64,000 bases of DNA, from contig CM040449.1 in assembly GCA_022749755.1 (NCBI GenBank), positions 868,001 through 932,000 of the forward strand. Reading direction: 5' to 3'. The DNA comes from Azadirachta indica. Its lineage: Eukaryota > Streptophyta > Magnoliopsida > Sapindales > Meliaceae. This document shows positions 36,850 to 47,962 of the stretch, piece after piece. Each line of letters begins with the position of its first letter. The first letter of the stretch is position 1. Position numbers and translations under genes: made by a program. The notes below the pieces were generated by a model, which was not told the DNA's origin, made no database searches, and saw only the letters and a list, made by a program, of their open reading frames with translations.

Positions 36850-37665
36850 GCCCATATATGGATACAATCAGGCCAGGCCTAGGATGGACAAATTTCTTTA
36901 TATAAATTAAAAATACTTCTCTAAATTATCAAAGTATCCTAATACATGAATAGAATAACGTCAGGTCCTAAATAGGTAAATAGTGCTGTAAACTTTAAAA
37001 ATACTTCTATAAATTATCAAAAGTATCATAATACATGGATAGAACCACATTAGATCCCCCATAGACTTTCAAAAGACTTTTATAAATTATCAAAAGTATT
37101 GTGATATATGGATAAAGTCACTTTATAGGTTTAGGATGGGCAAATACCCTTGTGAAATTTAAAAATATTTTTATTAGTTATCAAACTTAATACATAGATT
37201 GAATTACATTAAGTAATATGCAAATGCATTTTATGGGTTTGAAAATATTTTTATAATTATTAAAGCATCCTAATACATAGACCGAGCCAGATTAGGTCCT
37301 AAATAAACAAATGTCTTTGTGAACTTTGAAAATACTTCTATAAATCATCAATAATATCATAATACATAGACAGAGCCACATTAGATCAAGACTAGGTAAA
37401 TGCCCCTAATGCACTTTCTAAATATTTTTATAAATTTCAAATGTATCCTAATACATAGACAGAGTTATGTTAGATTCAAGATGGGCAAATTCTCTTTGTG
37501 AATTTTGAAAATATTTGTATACGTTATCAAAAGTATTAATATATAGGTCCAGGAAGGGCAAATGCTCCTTGTGGATTTTAGAGATATTTCTATAACTAAT
37601 TATCAAATACATTACTATGCACGTATACAGTCACGTTAGCTCCAGGATATATAGACAAATACTAC
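36850..37665. repeat. Degenerate minisatellite, about 9 copies of an ~88-bp unit
   Basis: A recurring pattern, AATACATAGACAGAGCCACA, then TTAGRTCC, then GGGCAAATGC, then CTTGTGAACTTT, then AAAATACTTCTATAAATTAT, then CAAAAGTATC, repeats head to tail. The AATACAT-type landmark falls at about 36941, 37030, 37103, 37189, 37272, 37361, 37450 and 37538, so most periods are 83-89 bases with one short copy of 73. Weaker units sit at each end. It occupies the space between the two divergent B3 genes. Confidence 0.9.
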
Positions 37666-38369
37666 ACAAACCAAACCAAGTAGGCTCTTCTCCTATGGAC
37701 CCCCAGCCACATATACATACATTCATTTTATGATTATCCAATAATTAGAGCTTTACTAATTATGCACATCCAATTGTATGAAGCTTATTATTGCATTTAA
37801 TTGCTTACGGTCATAATATTTAAGCATCTATATATGTTATTGCTATACAGAAGAAAAAGACATTTAAATTTTTAATTATAGGCAAAGATTCCGATTTAAT
37901 TTTAACTTACATTGAATAAAACTTAGAGTAGTTTCTGCTATTGGAAAAAAATTCTCTTAAATATAATTTGCTCGATGAAAATTAGTGATTTGAATTTTTT
38001 TTTTTTTTAAAAAAGGGAAATCAGACATCAAGATGAGAAATGAAGAAAACAATATAAAGAGAAATAGAAGCAGATGGAGAATAGCAAGCGTACGCTGTGA
38101 GAATTCGAATTTACTTAAGTTTTCTTTTCAACAAGGTTTCCTAGTTTGGCACTGATTTCCTCCTCCCATACTAACAATTTTCTTCATATAAATCAATCTT
38201 TATTACCATACTCCATGTACAATCAATCACCCACGTACGTACTTTCTCTTTTCTTGTGCAAACCAAAGAGAATCAAAGCCATATTTTCTCTTTGATCATT
38301 AACAGTAGTGCCACTTCCAGAACTACCAAATTTAATTTTGTTCTATCTCCGAAATAGAAGAAGGAATAT

Positions 38370-39209
38370 ATGAAGCGAGAGAACCACTCCCACGAAGAAA
38401 TTCATCAATCAGTTACGCGTAGTCAAAAACCACACCCTAGTTGTGCTTCTAATCCCAGGAAAAGGGAAGCTTGTTCCTTTGCTGAAACTATGATGCCCAA
38501 GAAACGTAAAACTGTAGGAAAAAAGAAGCAAGACGTAGATGATCCCTTCACATTTGATCTTGAGCTTCCAAACTCCAAAGCAAGAGAAAATAGTGATCTT
38601 TTAGAGAGATCAGCAAAGGAAGTTTCAACAAAATTAGTGGTTTACGATGACACTTGGTCTACTAAGGATAAAGAGCCCTATGTTAAAAGATTAACAATGA
38701 CAAACATGGAAGAAAAGGTACTAACTTACAACATTGGGTTGATGAAACAATACATGCCTGGAGAGGAAGACGAGGAAAAGCGAATAGGCGTCTCGACAAA
38801 ACTAGAACTCTTCTCTTATCCGTGGAAAATAACAAAGACACTCACAATCAGCGATGTGGGTCATATGTCTAGGCTTTTGGTGAGTATAAATTCGGTCGAC
38901 AGGTATGTTCTGCCTTTCCTTGACGTTGAGCTCATTAATGAAATTTATAGTAAAAAAGGTTTGACAGTGAATGTCTGGGATCATGATACCAATTCAACAC
39001 ACGGGTTGTTTTTCAAGAAATGGGTTTCGATGAACTGCTTTGTTTTCAATGGTAAATGGAACCAAAATTTTGTGCACAGGAGAAACTTGAGGGCAGGAGA
39101 TAAAATTGGACTGTATTGGGATTCATTCTATTCAAGGTTCTTCTTCTGCGTTCTTGATCGCGCTGCTCCAACAATTCGAGAAGCTCCTGCTGCTCCTGCT
39201 CTGGAATAA
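38370..39209 (+). CDS. B3 domain-containing protein, inverted paralogue of the gene at 35140
   Basis: Single exon, 279 residues. The N-terminus is short and basic with a likely nuclear signal (MPKKRKTVGKKKQD). As in the neighbour, the VSTKL motif appears twice: VSTKLVVYDDTWSTKDKEPY near residue 90 and VSTKLELFSYPWKITKTLT near 149. The B3 fold then runs through ISDVGHMSRLLV, LPFLDVELINEI, LFFKKWVSMNCFVFNGKWNQ and RRNLRAGDKIGLYWD. The C-terminal 180 residues align with the first B3 gene at about 50-55 percent identity, while the N-termini are not alignable; the neighbour is about 80 residues longer there. The start is the first in-frame ATG after an in-frame stop. The gene is uninterrupted and its upstream region contains TATA-like sequence but no decisive box. 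The biological role is unknown. Confidence 0.87.
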   Translation: MKRENHSHEEIHQSVTRSQKPHPSCASNPRKREACSFAETMMPKKRKTVGKKKQDVDDPFTFDLELPNSKARENSDLLERSAKEVSTKLVVYDDTWSTKDKEPYVKRLTMTNMEEKVLTYNIGLMKQYMPGEEDEEKRIGVSTKLELFSYPWKITKTLTISDVGHMSRLLVSINSVDRYVLPFLDVELINEIYSKKGLTVNVWDHDTNSTHGLFFKKWVSMNCFVFNGKWNQNFVHRRNLRAGDKIGLYWDSFYSRFFFCVLDRAAPTIREAPAAPALE

Positions 39210-41017
39210 TTAAGTTACTCTTAATTCTTTTGTTTTAGATAAAAATTAATGTTATGTTAGGTATTAATTTGTTTTCGTGCATGCCAGGAACCCATCCAAG
39301 TGGCTGGTGTGTTTGTTACGGTATAAAATTTGTAGGTTCTTTTCCAATTTCTCTCTATGTAATCACGTCAAAGTTGTTTAGAAATAAATTTTTCGTTATT
39401 GTTGGGTTCAAGCTAGCTAGCTTCGAGTGTGACTTATAAATTACTCGTGTATTTACTTACACCCATTTTTAGCCTAAACATATTAAAGACCTTAATTTCA
39501 CAAGTTGATGATTAATATAATCTAACTTTCAGTTTGGACTAGTATTCAGATTGGATATCGCATGGCAGTTGTCCCTGTATACAAAATATAACATTTAAAA
39601 GAAGTTTCAGTTTTCTTGTGTCGTCTCTATAACCTCTACGATAATTAATTTCTTGCAAAAATTCCAACCTTTTGGCTTTAATTTAATGAAATTTGAGAAA
39701 TTAATCCTGACACGTTAATTCAGAGCAAATTAAAATCCAGAAAACTCTAATTGACTAAGTAGAGATTTCATTGGATTAAGAATATATTTTCTTAGGACCG
39801 AGTAATTGTACTTCTTTTCTTTTTCTGAACAATATCATCTCATCTGCCAAATTAAACCGATCGAATATTAGACAAAACTTTTTTGAGGGAAAATTTTAGG
39901 TAAGGTAAATGGACCACATCATTTATATATTAATCTCATTATAAATTTATCTTACATGCATATTTTCTTCTAAAATTTATCAATCGCCAATTAAATAGAC
40001 GAGATAAAAAGTTAAGCTTCAGAATTTTTTCTTTAAAGTTATTCCCTCAGCTAATTCGTTGATTCAGGTGGTGGCAATTTATTAATTAATTCCAGCAGAG
40101 AGATAAATTAATTAAATTAGAGTTTTGGTTAATTTCTGAGGGAGAAAGAACAATTTTGCATTTAATTTGTAGCCTTGTGGGTGGTCATGCATCAAAAGTA
40201 CTGTAATAAACTTGTCAGAATTGGAGAATTAAGGAAATCAATGTCAAATGGGAAGGGAACTTGTTAATCTGTTGGAAATTAAAGAAATTATTTCGATTTT
40301 ACACTCCAAATCCTTTTTTGGCAATAATAATATATGCATTCGATTAAGATTATTGCACATTATTTAACAGAAAAAAAATTAAAGAGATATTGTGCTACCC
40401 CTAACTTTTAGGCAAATCTAATATATCTCTGAATTTTTGAAAAAAAATAAAATATTCTTTGAATTTTAAAAAAAGTTAAAATATTTCTCTAAGATTATTA
40501 TTTTACCCTTTTATTTTGAAAATATTTGAAATAACTATACTATTTTTATTAATTTTTATTTTGAAATAGTTAATATAATTTTATTCGGATATTTAAAATT
40601 AAAAATTTTAATAAAATTTTAATTTGTAATTATTTATTTTTTTAAATTATTATTAAATTTATATAATATTTAATTGTATATTTTTTTAAAATATATTATT
40701 GTTAAAATAATTTATTTAAAAAATTATGTATAATTGTATAAATATTTAAAAGGATGTTGACTTATGATAAATCACTATCAGAAATTAATCGCCCTCTGCA
40801 ATTAAGAAAGTGTTTGCCAATTGATCTGCATTGATTTCTTCCTTCGCAACTGACAACTTCGTCTATGTATACACTCTCTTTACGTCTGCGAGAAAACAAT
40901 CAACAATCAAATTAAAGCCTGAAGCGGTTGCTCTGCTGATTTGATAAACAATCAGGCCAAGACAAACATCCTGTCATCCGTGGAATTTTTTTTATTTTTT
41001 ATTTTTGTGGTGCTCAG
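39210..41017. other. AT-rich intergenic region downstream of the second B3 gene
   Basis: No supported gene. It is mostly A/T-rich, especially 40370-40760. A more complex patch at 40780-40980 precedes the right arm of the inverted duplication but does not visibly match the left side, so the duplication appears to end near 41015. Confidence 0.55.
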
Positions 41018-41390
41018 GATTGCAAAATTTGAAGAGGGCTTGACTTGTCAGATTCTATTCTCACTTGGGGGATGTATGTTTTTAATTCACTCCCTGAAAG
41101 TGTCTAATTGTAATGCCTATGGATTCTGTTAATCACTGAACCGGCTCCTGTTCTTCTGACTTCATTTTGTTGTAATATTTTCATGTTTGAATTTCTTTTT
41201 TAAAACAAGAGAATGGGTATTCTTATTCTGTTTCTTTAAGTAGTTATGAATTATGAATGGTTGTAGTGTTTGATTGGTCTGAAGCATGGACTATTTGAAG
41301 GTTAATTGATCTTCTTACTTAATAGGAAAATCCCAGCTGCTAGCAATTTGGACATTATTTGTTTGAGGCCATTCATGACTGGCTGAATAA
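41018..41390 (+). pseudogene. Right arm of the inverted duplication: decayed copy of the unknown gene's 5' end
   Basis: Aligns in inverted orientation with 34095-34530. The ATG-equivalent and surrounding leader of the left copy are degraded here: the frame after TTGCAAAATTTGAAGAG soon meets TGA, and the donor site is altered to CTTGGGGGATGTATG. No downstream exon of the unknown gene is found beyond 41400, so only its first exon and part of its first intron were copied or retained. No product is expected. Confidence 0.75.
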
Positions 41391-41989
41391 TTCATATCAG
41401 TAGGAAGAGATTCTGCTATACCTGTGACCCTCGTGTGAATGATAATATAGGAATGTTATTTTAGTTTTACATCAATCAGCAAGGCGGTGACACGGTAATC
41501 TAAAAGATATTTGTTTCCCGTGGATGAATGGGAGACTTTAAACAGTAAGAAACTTTATTTTCAACGAATAAGAGATGACTTTTTTGTGGTAGCTATGGAT
41601 CTATCCATATAATTTTCTATTCTAGTTCTTAATTAAAATAAAATCAACAATATATTCATACATGTCTAGATTAATTTAATATTCCACAAATGAGAGTTAT
41701 TATTCCGGGTGCTATTGGTGAATGTTTTTTTTTACTGATGAACGCCAATGTTCATTGTTTCACACCTCAAATTGCCGACATCATGGGACTTTTTCATTAT
41801 GATCAGTTGCTATTGGCATATATGCTGGACCTGCTTCCAATGTTCGTGTGGACTGTGCCTACTGCCTCGCCAGATATATTCTTGTATATATTTATATGCC
41901 TATGGAGCTTCGAATTTGCCTCGACCATTCAATAACTTGTTGAGATTATCTATGATATAATATAATATAATATCATATCATATCATATC

Positions 41990-42020
<31 letters not shown>

Positions 42021-42477
42021 TGTATGTATTTATATTGTTTATCAAGCGAACCTCTTCTATCCACCCTAGTGGCCTTTTTTTGTATTTCTTCTTCTTCATA
42101 CTTACGTGCTGAGTGCGTGCAAACAAATGGAAGACTTTTCCACTCCGCACGTCAAAGAGAAACCGATGGGAATCAGGATCTGACTGACTGAACTATATTC
42201 AATAAGAATCTGCCACCTGTCTCTCTTAAAGTCTATTACCAACAACTAATCCCTTAATTAGTCCGAACCCGTTAATACCGTTCTCCAATTAATCACAAAT
42301 TTCTCACTCTTTTGACCAAATTACCCCCTTCTTACGCAAATCGATAAATTCCCATACAAATGCAGAAACCAAAAGACAGACTTTTTCATCAAACTAGTTT
42401 TGAGTTTCCCACAATAAACAAGGTCTAGTATATATATAATTAAAAAATTTTAAAATTAAAAAAAAATTAAAATAAAA
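41391..42477. other. Intergenic region and promoter of the C2-domain gene
   Basis: No gene. Short open frames at 41690-41960 and 42000-42191 have no domain and overlap microsatellites. The last 150 bases before 42478 include a TATATATAA run at about 42431, close to the start codon, which may or may not act as a TATA box. Confidence 0.5.
41973..42029. repeat. Compound microsatellite (ATATC)n then (TATG)n
   Basis: About four ATATC units run directly into about nine TATG units. Confidence 0.9.
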
Positions 42478-43332
42478 ATGTTCGGTTCGCCGCTTTACGA
42501 AGTTGAGCTGATTCTCTGCTCCGGAAAGGAGCTGAAGAACGTCAACTGGCGCAACGGCCCCAACAGGCCATACGCCGTCGTTTACATCGACAACGGCCCC
42601 AAGCGTACCAGTGGAGTCGACGAAGTAGGTGACACATTGCCGGAATGGAACCAGTCCCTCATCGTCCCCACGGCTGGCCCCATTGATCCTGAAATGAGCA
42701 TTCTTTTCATCGACATAGTACACGCCGGAAACGAGGAGGGAACAAAACCGTTGATCGGTCAGGCTCAAATCAGAGTGGGGCAAATTCTGGAGGAAGTTGG
42801 CCCCAGAGAACGCGTGAGCAGAACCCTGAAACTCAGACGTCCGTCAGGTAGACCTCAGGGAAAGATTGACGTTCAGGTTTGCATCAGAGAATTACGTGCC
42901 GTTCCACCAAGTAACGGATATCCACCACAACAGCCAGTTTACTTTGTACCGCCACCGCGCCCCATGCATCAACATGATCATCCACACTACCCATTAGCAG
43001 CTCCTCCAACTGGATATCCCATAGGACCACCGCAGTCTAGCTACCGTCCGCCACTTGCGTACTGTCAGCCACCTTCAGCACCGCCGGCTTACGTAGGTAA
43101 AACAGCAGCAGCCATTCCAGCAGCAAGGATAATGTATGGTGAGCCTAGCCCACAGCCTGTGCAGGCAGTGCCCGCTGGTGTGGCTAACAGAAATGCTGGG
43201 TCGAAGTTCGGGTTGAAGAGTGGATTGGCGGCAGGGGCAATAGGTGGATTGGCTGTGGGAGCACTGGGAGGAGGGTTCGGTGGAATGGCTTTGGCTAATG
43301 GGCTCGACGAATGCGGCAGTGACTCTGACTAA
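42478..43332 (+). CDS. C2-domain protein with Pro-rich linker and Gly-rich tail (SRC2-like)
   Basis: Intact single-exon gene, 284 residues. Residues 1-140 form a C2 domain, a fold that typically binds membranes with or without calcium: YEVELILCSGKELKNVNW at the start, RPYAVVYIDNGPKRTSGVD, LPEWNQSLIVPTAG, ILFIDIVHAG and GQAQIRVGQILEEV. Calcium-coordinating aspartates are not all at their usual sites, so calcium dependence is uncertain. Residues 145-225 are rich in Pro, Tyr and Gln. The C-terminal segment (SGLAAGAIGGLAVGALGGGF) is a Gly/Ala-rich hydrophobic stretch before an acidic end (DECGSDSD). This layout is that of SRC2-type proteins, induced by cold or linked to vacuolar transport in some plants. 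That assignment is by architecture; other C2-only families (BAP-like) are possible. The third position of codons is GC-rich relative to the surroundings. Confidence 0.85.
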   Translation: MFGSPLYEVELILCSGKELKNVNWRNGPNRPYAVVYIDNGPKRTSGVDEVGDTLPEWNQSLIVPTAGPIDPEMSILFIDIVHAGNEEGTKPLIGQAQIRVGQILEEVGPRERVSRTLKLRRPSGRPQGKIDVQVCIRELRAVPPSNGYPPQQPVYFVPPPRPMHQHDHPHYPLAAPPTGYPIGPPQSSYRPPLAYCQPPSAPPAYVGKTAAAIPAARIMYGEPSPQPVQAVPAGVANRNAGSKFGLKSGLAAGAIGGLAVGALGGGFGGMALANGLDECGSDSD

Positions 43333-44095
43333 AAGTTTTGCATTGGGAGGGAAACTAGGTGAAAGCTGCAGCTCCTGTCTTATTTTGCAAATAAAAAGCA
43401 TTTGTTCATATGTCCTTGCTGTAATTTTAATTACAGGACAAAACACAGAATTAGAAATTTCATTCGTTTTTTAATCATCAAAATTGTACTTTTTTTTATT
43501 GTAAATTAATTTTAACGACCTGAAAATTTACATACAATTAATTTGTCATCTTACAATAGATTCCCGACATTTCGCTGAATGGGCCAGGTAGTGAGTTACC
43601 ACCAAAGCACCCAATGGAAAGGTGGTGTATTTAGCATCATCTGTTGTACAAAATCATTGGCCCAAGCAGTGCTGAGTCAGGATGACATCAGATTGAGTCA
43701 TATCATTATCAAAGCGTCTACTCAAAGTTGCAACTCCGTCTGCCAATTATATTTACACGCATGCAATGATCGGATTTGGATGAAGAGAAAATGCAGTCAG
43801 AATTTTCCTTGCAAGTTTAAACATTGAATTAAGCTTCACTTCCACAGCAAGGCTAGCTACTCTTACTTGTCGTTGCTTCTTAGAAGAAGTATCAGTCACC
43901 TCTCTTGTTTCCATTTAATGCCTTCCCAACATCCCAATTCATAAAAATATTTGGAGCAGAAAACTGTTTCTTTGTTTCCCAGAACATAAAGGTCAGGTCA
44001 GTAGACATAACTTACATATGTTCAACTTTCATCCTACTTTTTTTTTTTTATTTTTTTCCCTCAATTTTCTTATTTCTATATTAAGGTTAAAGTAA
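43333..44095. other. Intergenic region between the C2 gene and the UPF0496 gene
   Basis: 3' flank of the C2 gene followed by a moderately complex region (43560-43900) with short domain-free open frames, then the pyrimidine-rich leader of the UPF0496 gene. No additional gene is seen. Confidence 0.5.
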
Positions 44096-46813
44096 ATGAA
44101 GAAGAGAATTAGTGATCGTATCAGAAAATTTCTTTCCCATGCAGGTATGCACGTACATTCTCCAAATTCATTTTTTATATATATCTCCAATTTGTTTATG
44201 TATACCAGACTAATTAATACGCTAAAAAAAATGTTTTATGTATTAAATTAACTGAATTAAGCTACTTTTAATTTAGTTTATGTGAGATTATTCAAGTTAA
44301 AAACTAAAGAAATCAAAGAAAAAAAAAAATATGAAGCCAAAGCTAGGTTCGGTGGTAGTTGAAACTTGAAGAGAGTATTGTAAATTAATTAATGATCAAA
44401 ATTTAATAGTGCAGCCATATATGTTTCCCACCTCTGTCCTTTATCTATATTCCAATATTGTGGACAACAGAGAAATTGAAAGGTTTTAATTTCACCTCGT
44501 CCGTATACAAAATATATATATATTAATTTATTGAGGCCGGTTTGAGATTAATGTACTTCTACCTCAATTTGAAATAGAATTATTACTTGTCTAGCACAAA
44601 TTTTTTAAAAATATACATATGTGATTTGTATATACGTTTAATGTATATAAGAGAAATGAGTTGTTAATTTTCCAATATAAAATGAAAATCGATCATGATA
44701 TGGATTCACAACAAATTTACTAGGAAATCATGATCTAATATATACAAGTACGCACAATAATAGAAAAGGGGGTGTTGGATATTCTATTGAAACATTGAAG
44801 GTTAGCATAATGTGAGTTAATTTGATTTTGTTTATATTGAATGAACTTTGGATATATGTATATGTATATAGCATTGGGACCAATAACAAAAGTAACCCTA
44901 GCAGCTTTAATGTTCATGAATCCTTTTCAACATGGGCCTCTCTAGTTATTATCTAATAAATAATTTGGACACAGTTGTTCATAGATTTTACTATCAAATT
45001 ACTACATAACTACCCATATCATGACTTCTTAAAACCCTAATTAAGGCTTGAGTTCCTTTTTTCTTTTCTAATCATAACCATCATCCACAATCTTTGTATC
45101 CCGCATTTTCTTTATTTTATCAAAAGAGATGAATTATTGAGGATGTTGTATTCATGTGTATAATTTAGATGCAATAAAGGTGTTGTAATTGTTAGGTGTT
45201 GAAAAGTTGGCTTGATTGATTATCTTTTGAATATTTATTTATAGTTTTTTTTTTTTAAAAAAAAAAAGCTTTCAGTATTCTCGATATACTACATTAATTT
45301 TATATTGCTAAATTTTTGTATGATTATGATTGTAACAATAATAATATGATTTTAAATGTGATAAAAAAAGTGATGACTTGCGTACATAATTATGTGTCTT
45401 GTTGAAAATTTTAGAATAAAGCTAAAGATATTTTATTTATCCAATTTTGTCGTCTTCATGAGTTCTAAATCTTTATTTTGTTTTAAAATTAATGTTTAAT
45501 TTATTTTTCAAATGATTTTATATTAAACTATAAAATTCATTTTAAAAAAAATACATTTTCAATAAACTGCATCGTAAAGATAAACTCTTAAATATTCTCA
45601 AGAAATTACATTTTCTCTAAAAAAAATTATTTCAAACATGATTTGAAGATATCAATAATAACAGAAGTTGACGAAAATACATAAATATTATGTTAAAAAA
45701 TGCATTTAATTGAGAAATTTTAACAATAATTATTATCGTTGCTATTCAGCATCTAGGACTAATATTTCCAGCCAACTTAGTGACGAAGACGTACGTGAAG
45801 AATATGCTCACGCATTTCGGACCGAATCATACAATGAATTTTGGACACGTGTCCTCGCCTTATCAAACGGAGAATCGTCTAAGTGCATTCAAGTCGAATC
45901 CACCACTGCGGCTCGGCTCTCTTCCTATCGGCTCTTCACCGAGCAACTCTTGGAACCGGATCAATCCATGGTTATTCGGATCCTTGACTTAGTCAAAAAC
46001 CACTCTCTCATCGGCGATTATTTCTCCGAAACCGCTAATGCTTCGGTCTTGTTTGGGATTTTGCTAAAAGATATTGATCGCATTCGTATAAGATATCGAT
46101 CTTTCAAAACCATTATTAATTCTCTTGAAAATGCTCGTATTTTGTCAGTGAATCGTTTTTCGGGTATAATAACCCGATTAACCGAATTTTCTAATTTAGC
46201 AAATCCACTTGCTCCATGCGCTCCGACTGCTAGCCAAGTTCGGGTCACCCAAGCAGGATGTTCTGAATTGCTCAAGCAACTGGAGTTAGGCCGAGATAAG
46301 GCTCGAGCCAAGCTCAAACTATTAAACATCTCAAAACATGGCTCAGCGACATTCTTAGTGGCCGTATCAGTTTCACTAACTATAATACTCGCATCACACG
46401 CTCTTGCATTGCTAGTAGCTGCACCGGGTCTGATAGCGGCTTCATTTGAGTTGGCTTCAACTAGGAGGTTAGCCAGGGTATCGGCTCAGCTCGACGCAGC
46501 TGCGAAGGGGACTTACATATTGAATAGAGACTTGGATACCATAAGTCGGCTTGTGGTTCGGCTAAATGATGAGCTGGAGTACATGCGTTCAGTGGTTAAG
46601 TTTTGGCTTGAGCGGGGAGACTCCCGGCTCCAAGCCAGTGGTGAAGTGGCGCGGCAATTAAAGAAGAATGATGCTAGCTTTAGCCAACAGCTTGATGAGC
46701 TGGAAGAACATTTGTATTTGTGTTTCATGACCGTCAATAGAGCAAGAAATCTTGTAATGAAAGAGATTTTGGATCCGGGTCAATCCACGGCCCGAGCTCT
46801 GAATATGATGTAA
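44096..46813 (+). CDS. UPF0496 (DUF677) membrane-associated protein, At3g19330-like
   Basis: Two exons: 44096-44144 and 45750-46813, separated by a 1605-base intron. Exon 2 is open further upstream without an ATG. Its acceptor (TGCTATTCAG) leaves two bases of a split codon, and the short upstream exon (MKKRISDRIRKFLSHA) ends one base into a codon at GTATGC, so the join keeps frame and gives 370 residues. The protein has the UPF0496 pattern: EEYAHAFRTESYNEFWTRV near the start, helical coiled-coil-like segments, a hydrophobic stretch at about 215-250 (ATFLVAVSVSLTIILASHAL then LLVAAPGLIAA), and a second helical part ending ARNLVMKEILDPG. The family is plant-specific; members such as AT14A have been linked to the cell-wall/cytoskeleton continuum, but the role of this branch is not established. 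Exon 2 is certain; exon 1 is a reasoned prediction. Confidence 0.82.
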
Positions 46814-47318
46814 ATATAATTATTTTAGTAAAACTTTGAAATTACAGCCATACAAATATTATTTTGTTACAATATGTATCATATGTATATAATGTGGTAA
46901 CAATTCAATTTATTAGGTACCGATTGACAGGAAAAAAAAAACAAAAAGAAAAGAAAAGCAAGCACAATCACTACAATCCCACTAATTGTTTTCTAACACT
47001 AATTTCGTTTTAATTAAAAGTCAATTGAATTTATTAGGTATCAATTTCGATTGACAAAAAAAGACGTCCGTTTTTAAAAGAAAATGGCGTTGTTGTTGGT
47101 TAGATGTTATAGGACCGGGGGCCCTGATCAATTTCCTAAAATCAACCCACTTTCTTATTTTTATCTATTTTAAGATGACCTGCTGCTGCCCATTTATTGT
47201 CTACCGAACTTTTTTTTTTTTAGGCCTCCAAAATAAATGCACCATTAGATTCTTCAAATTTGTCAACCTTATTTGTTCAATCATCATAATTTCTATGACT
47301 AGTAATCAATCTGGTAAT

Positions 47319-47962
47319 TAGGGATGGCAATGGGCAGGATGGGGGTAGGGGTGGAGAGACATGTCTCATTCCCCATCCCGTTTTCCATTTTAACTCCTAT
47401 TCCCTATCTCATTTTCCACTAAATTTAATGAAATGGGGATAGAGATTCCCTGCACAGAGAATGAGTTCCCCGTCTCAATATCAATTTTTAATTTTTATAT
47501 TATTTTTATAAATTAATTTTAATAATATAAGAATTTAATTAACTTAAATAAAAATATTATTAATATATTATTGAAAATATAATATAGGATCTTTTTAATT
47601 TTTAATCTTTTATTTTTTATTTGTATATTCTATTTTTTATAACATTAATTCATGACTCCATATTTTTTTTTTATTACTAATTATATTTAATTATAATATA
47701 TAATTTTAGAAATTATAATAAAAATTATATTATATATATATATATAATTTAATTTATAAATTATAATATATTTATATTACGTTTTATTGGAGAATGGTGT
47801 GGAGGTGGGATGAGGAGAGGTAAACCAATCTTTGTCTCATTAATAAATTGAGGATTAATTTCTCTCTGTTCTCTGTCCTATTCCCTGAAATTTATTTAAA
47901 TTCTCCTCCGTTTAGGGTGAACTCCGTAGGTTTGGAGCCTGTGAGGAATTTTGTCATCCCTA
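47319..47962. mobile_element. Short non-autonomous hAT-like element, 0.64 kb
   Basis: The ends are inverted: TAGGGATGGCAATGGG on the left and TTTTGTCATCCCTA on the right, so TAGGGATGRCAA is shared. Subterminal regions are rich in GGGG or CCCC words, while the centre is nearly pure A/T. The flanking eight-mers CTGGTAAT and CCACTAAT agree at 5 of 8, a weak trace of an 8-bp target duplication. The TAGGGATGGCAA terminus is common among plant hAT-derived elements. No transposase. Confidence 0.6.

Noticed and set aside
36850..37665. Direct repeats considered as a CRISPR-like array
   Set aside because: Units are contiguous and diverged with no unique spacers, in a plant nuclear context.
41690..42191. 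Overlapping open frames between the right duplication arm and the C2 gene
   Set aside because: No domain, overlap with microsatellites, and no splice or promoter support.
45710..45749. UPF0496 reading frame extended upstream to a TTG codon at 45710
   Set aside because: There is no ATG, and the stretch is typical intron end (AT-rich, then TTGCTATTCAG). A splice acceptor at 45749 and a phase-matched upstream exon explain the gene better.
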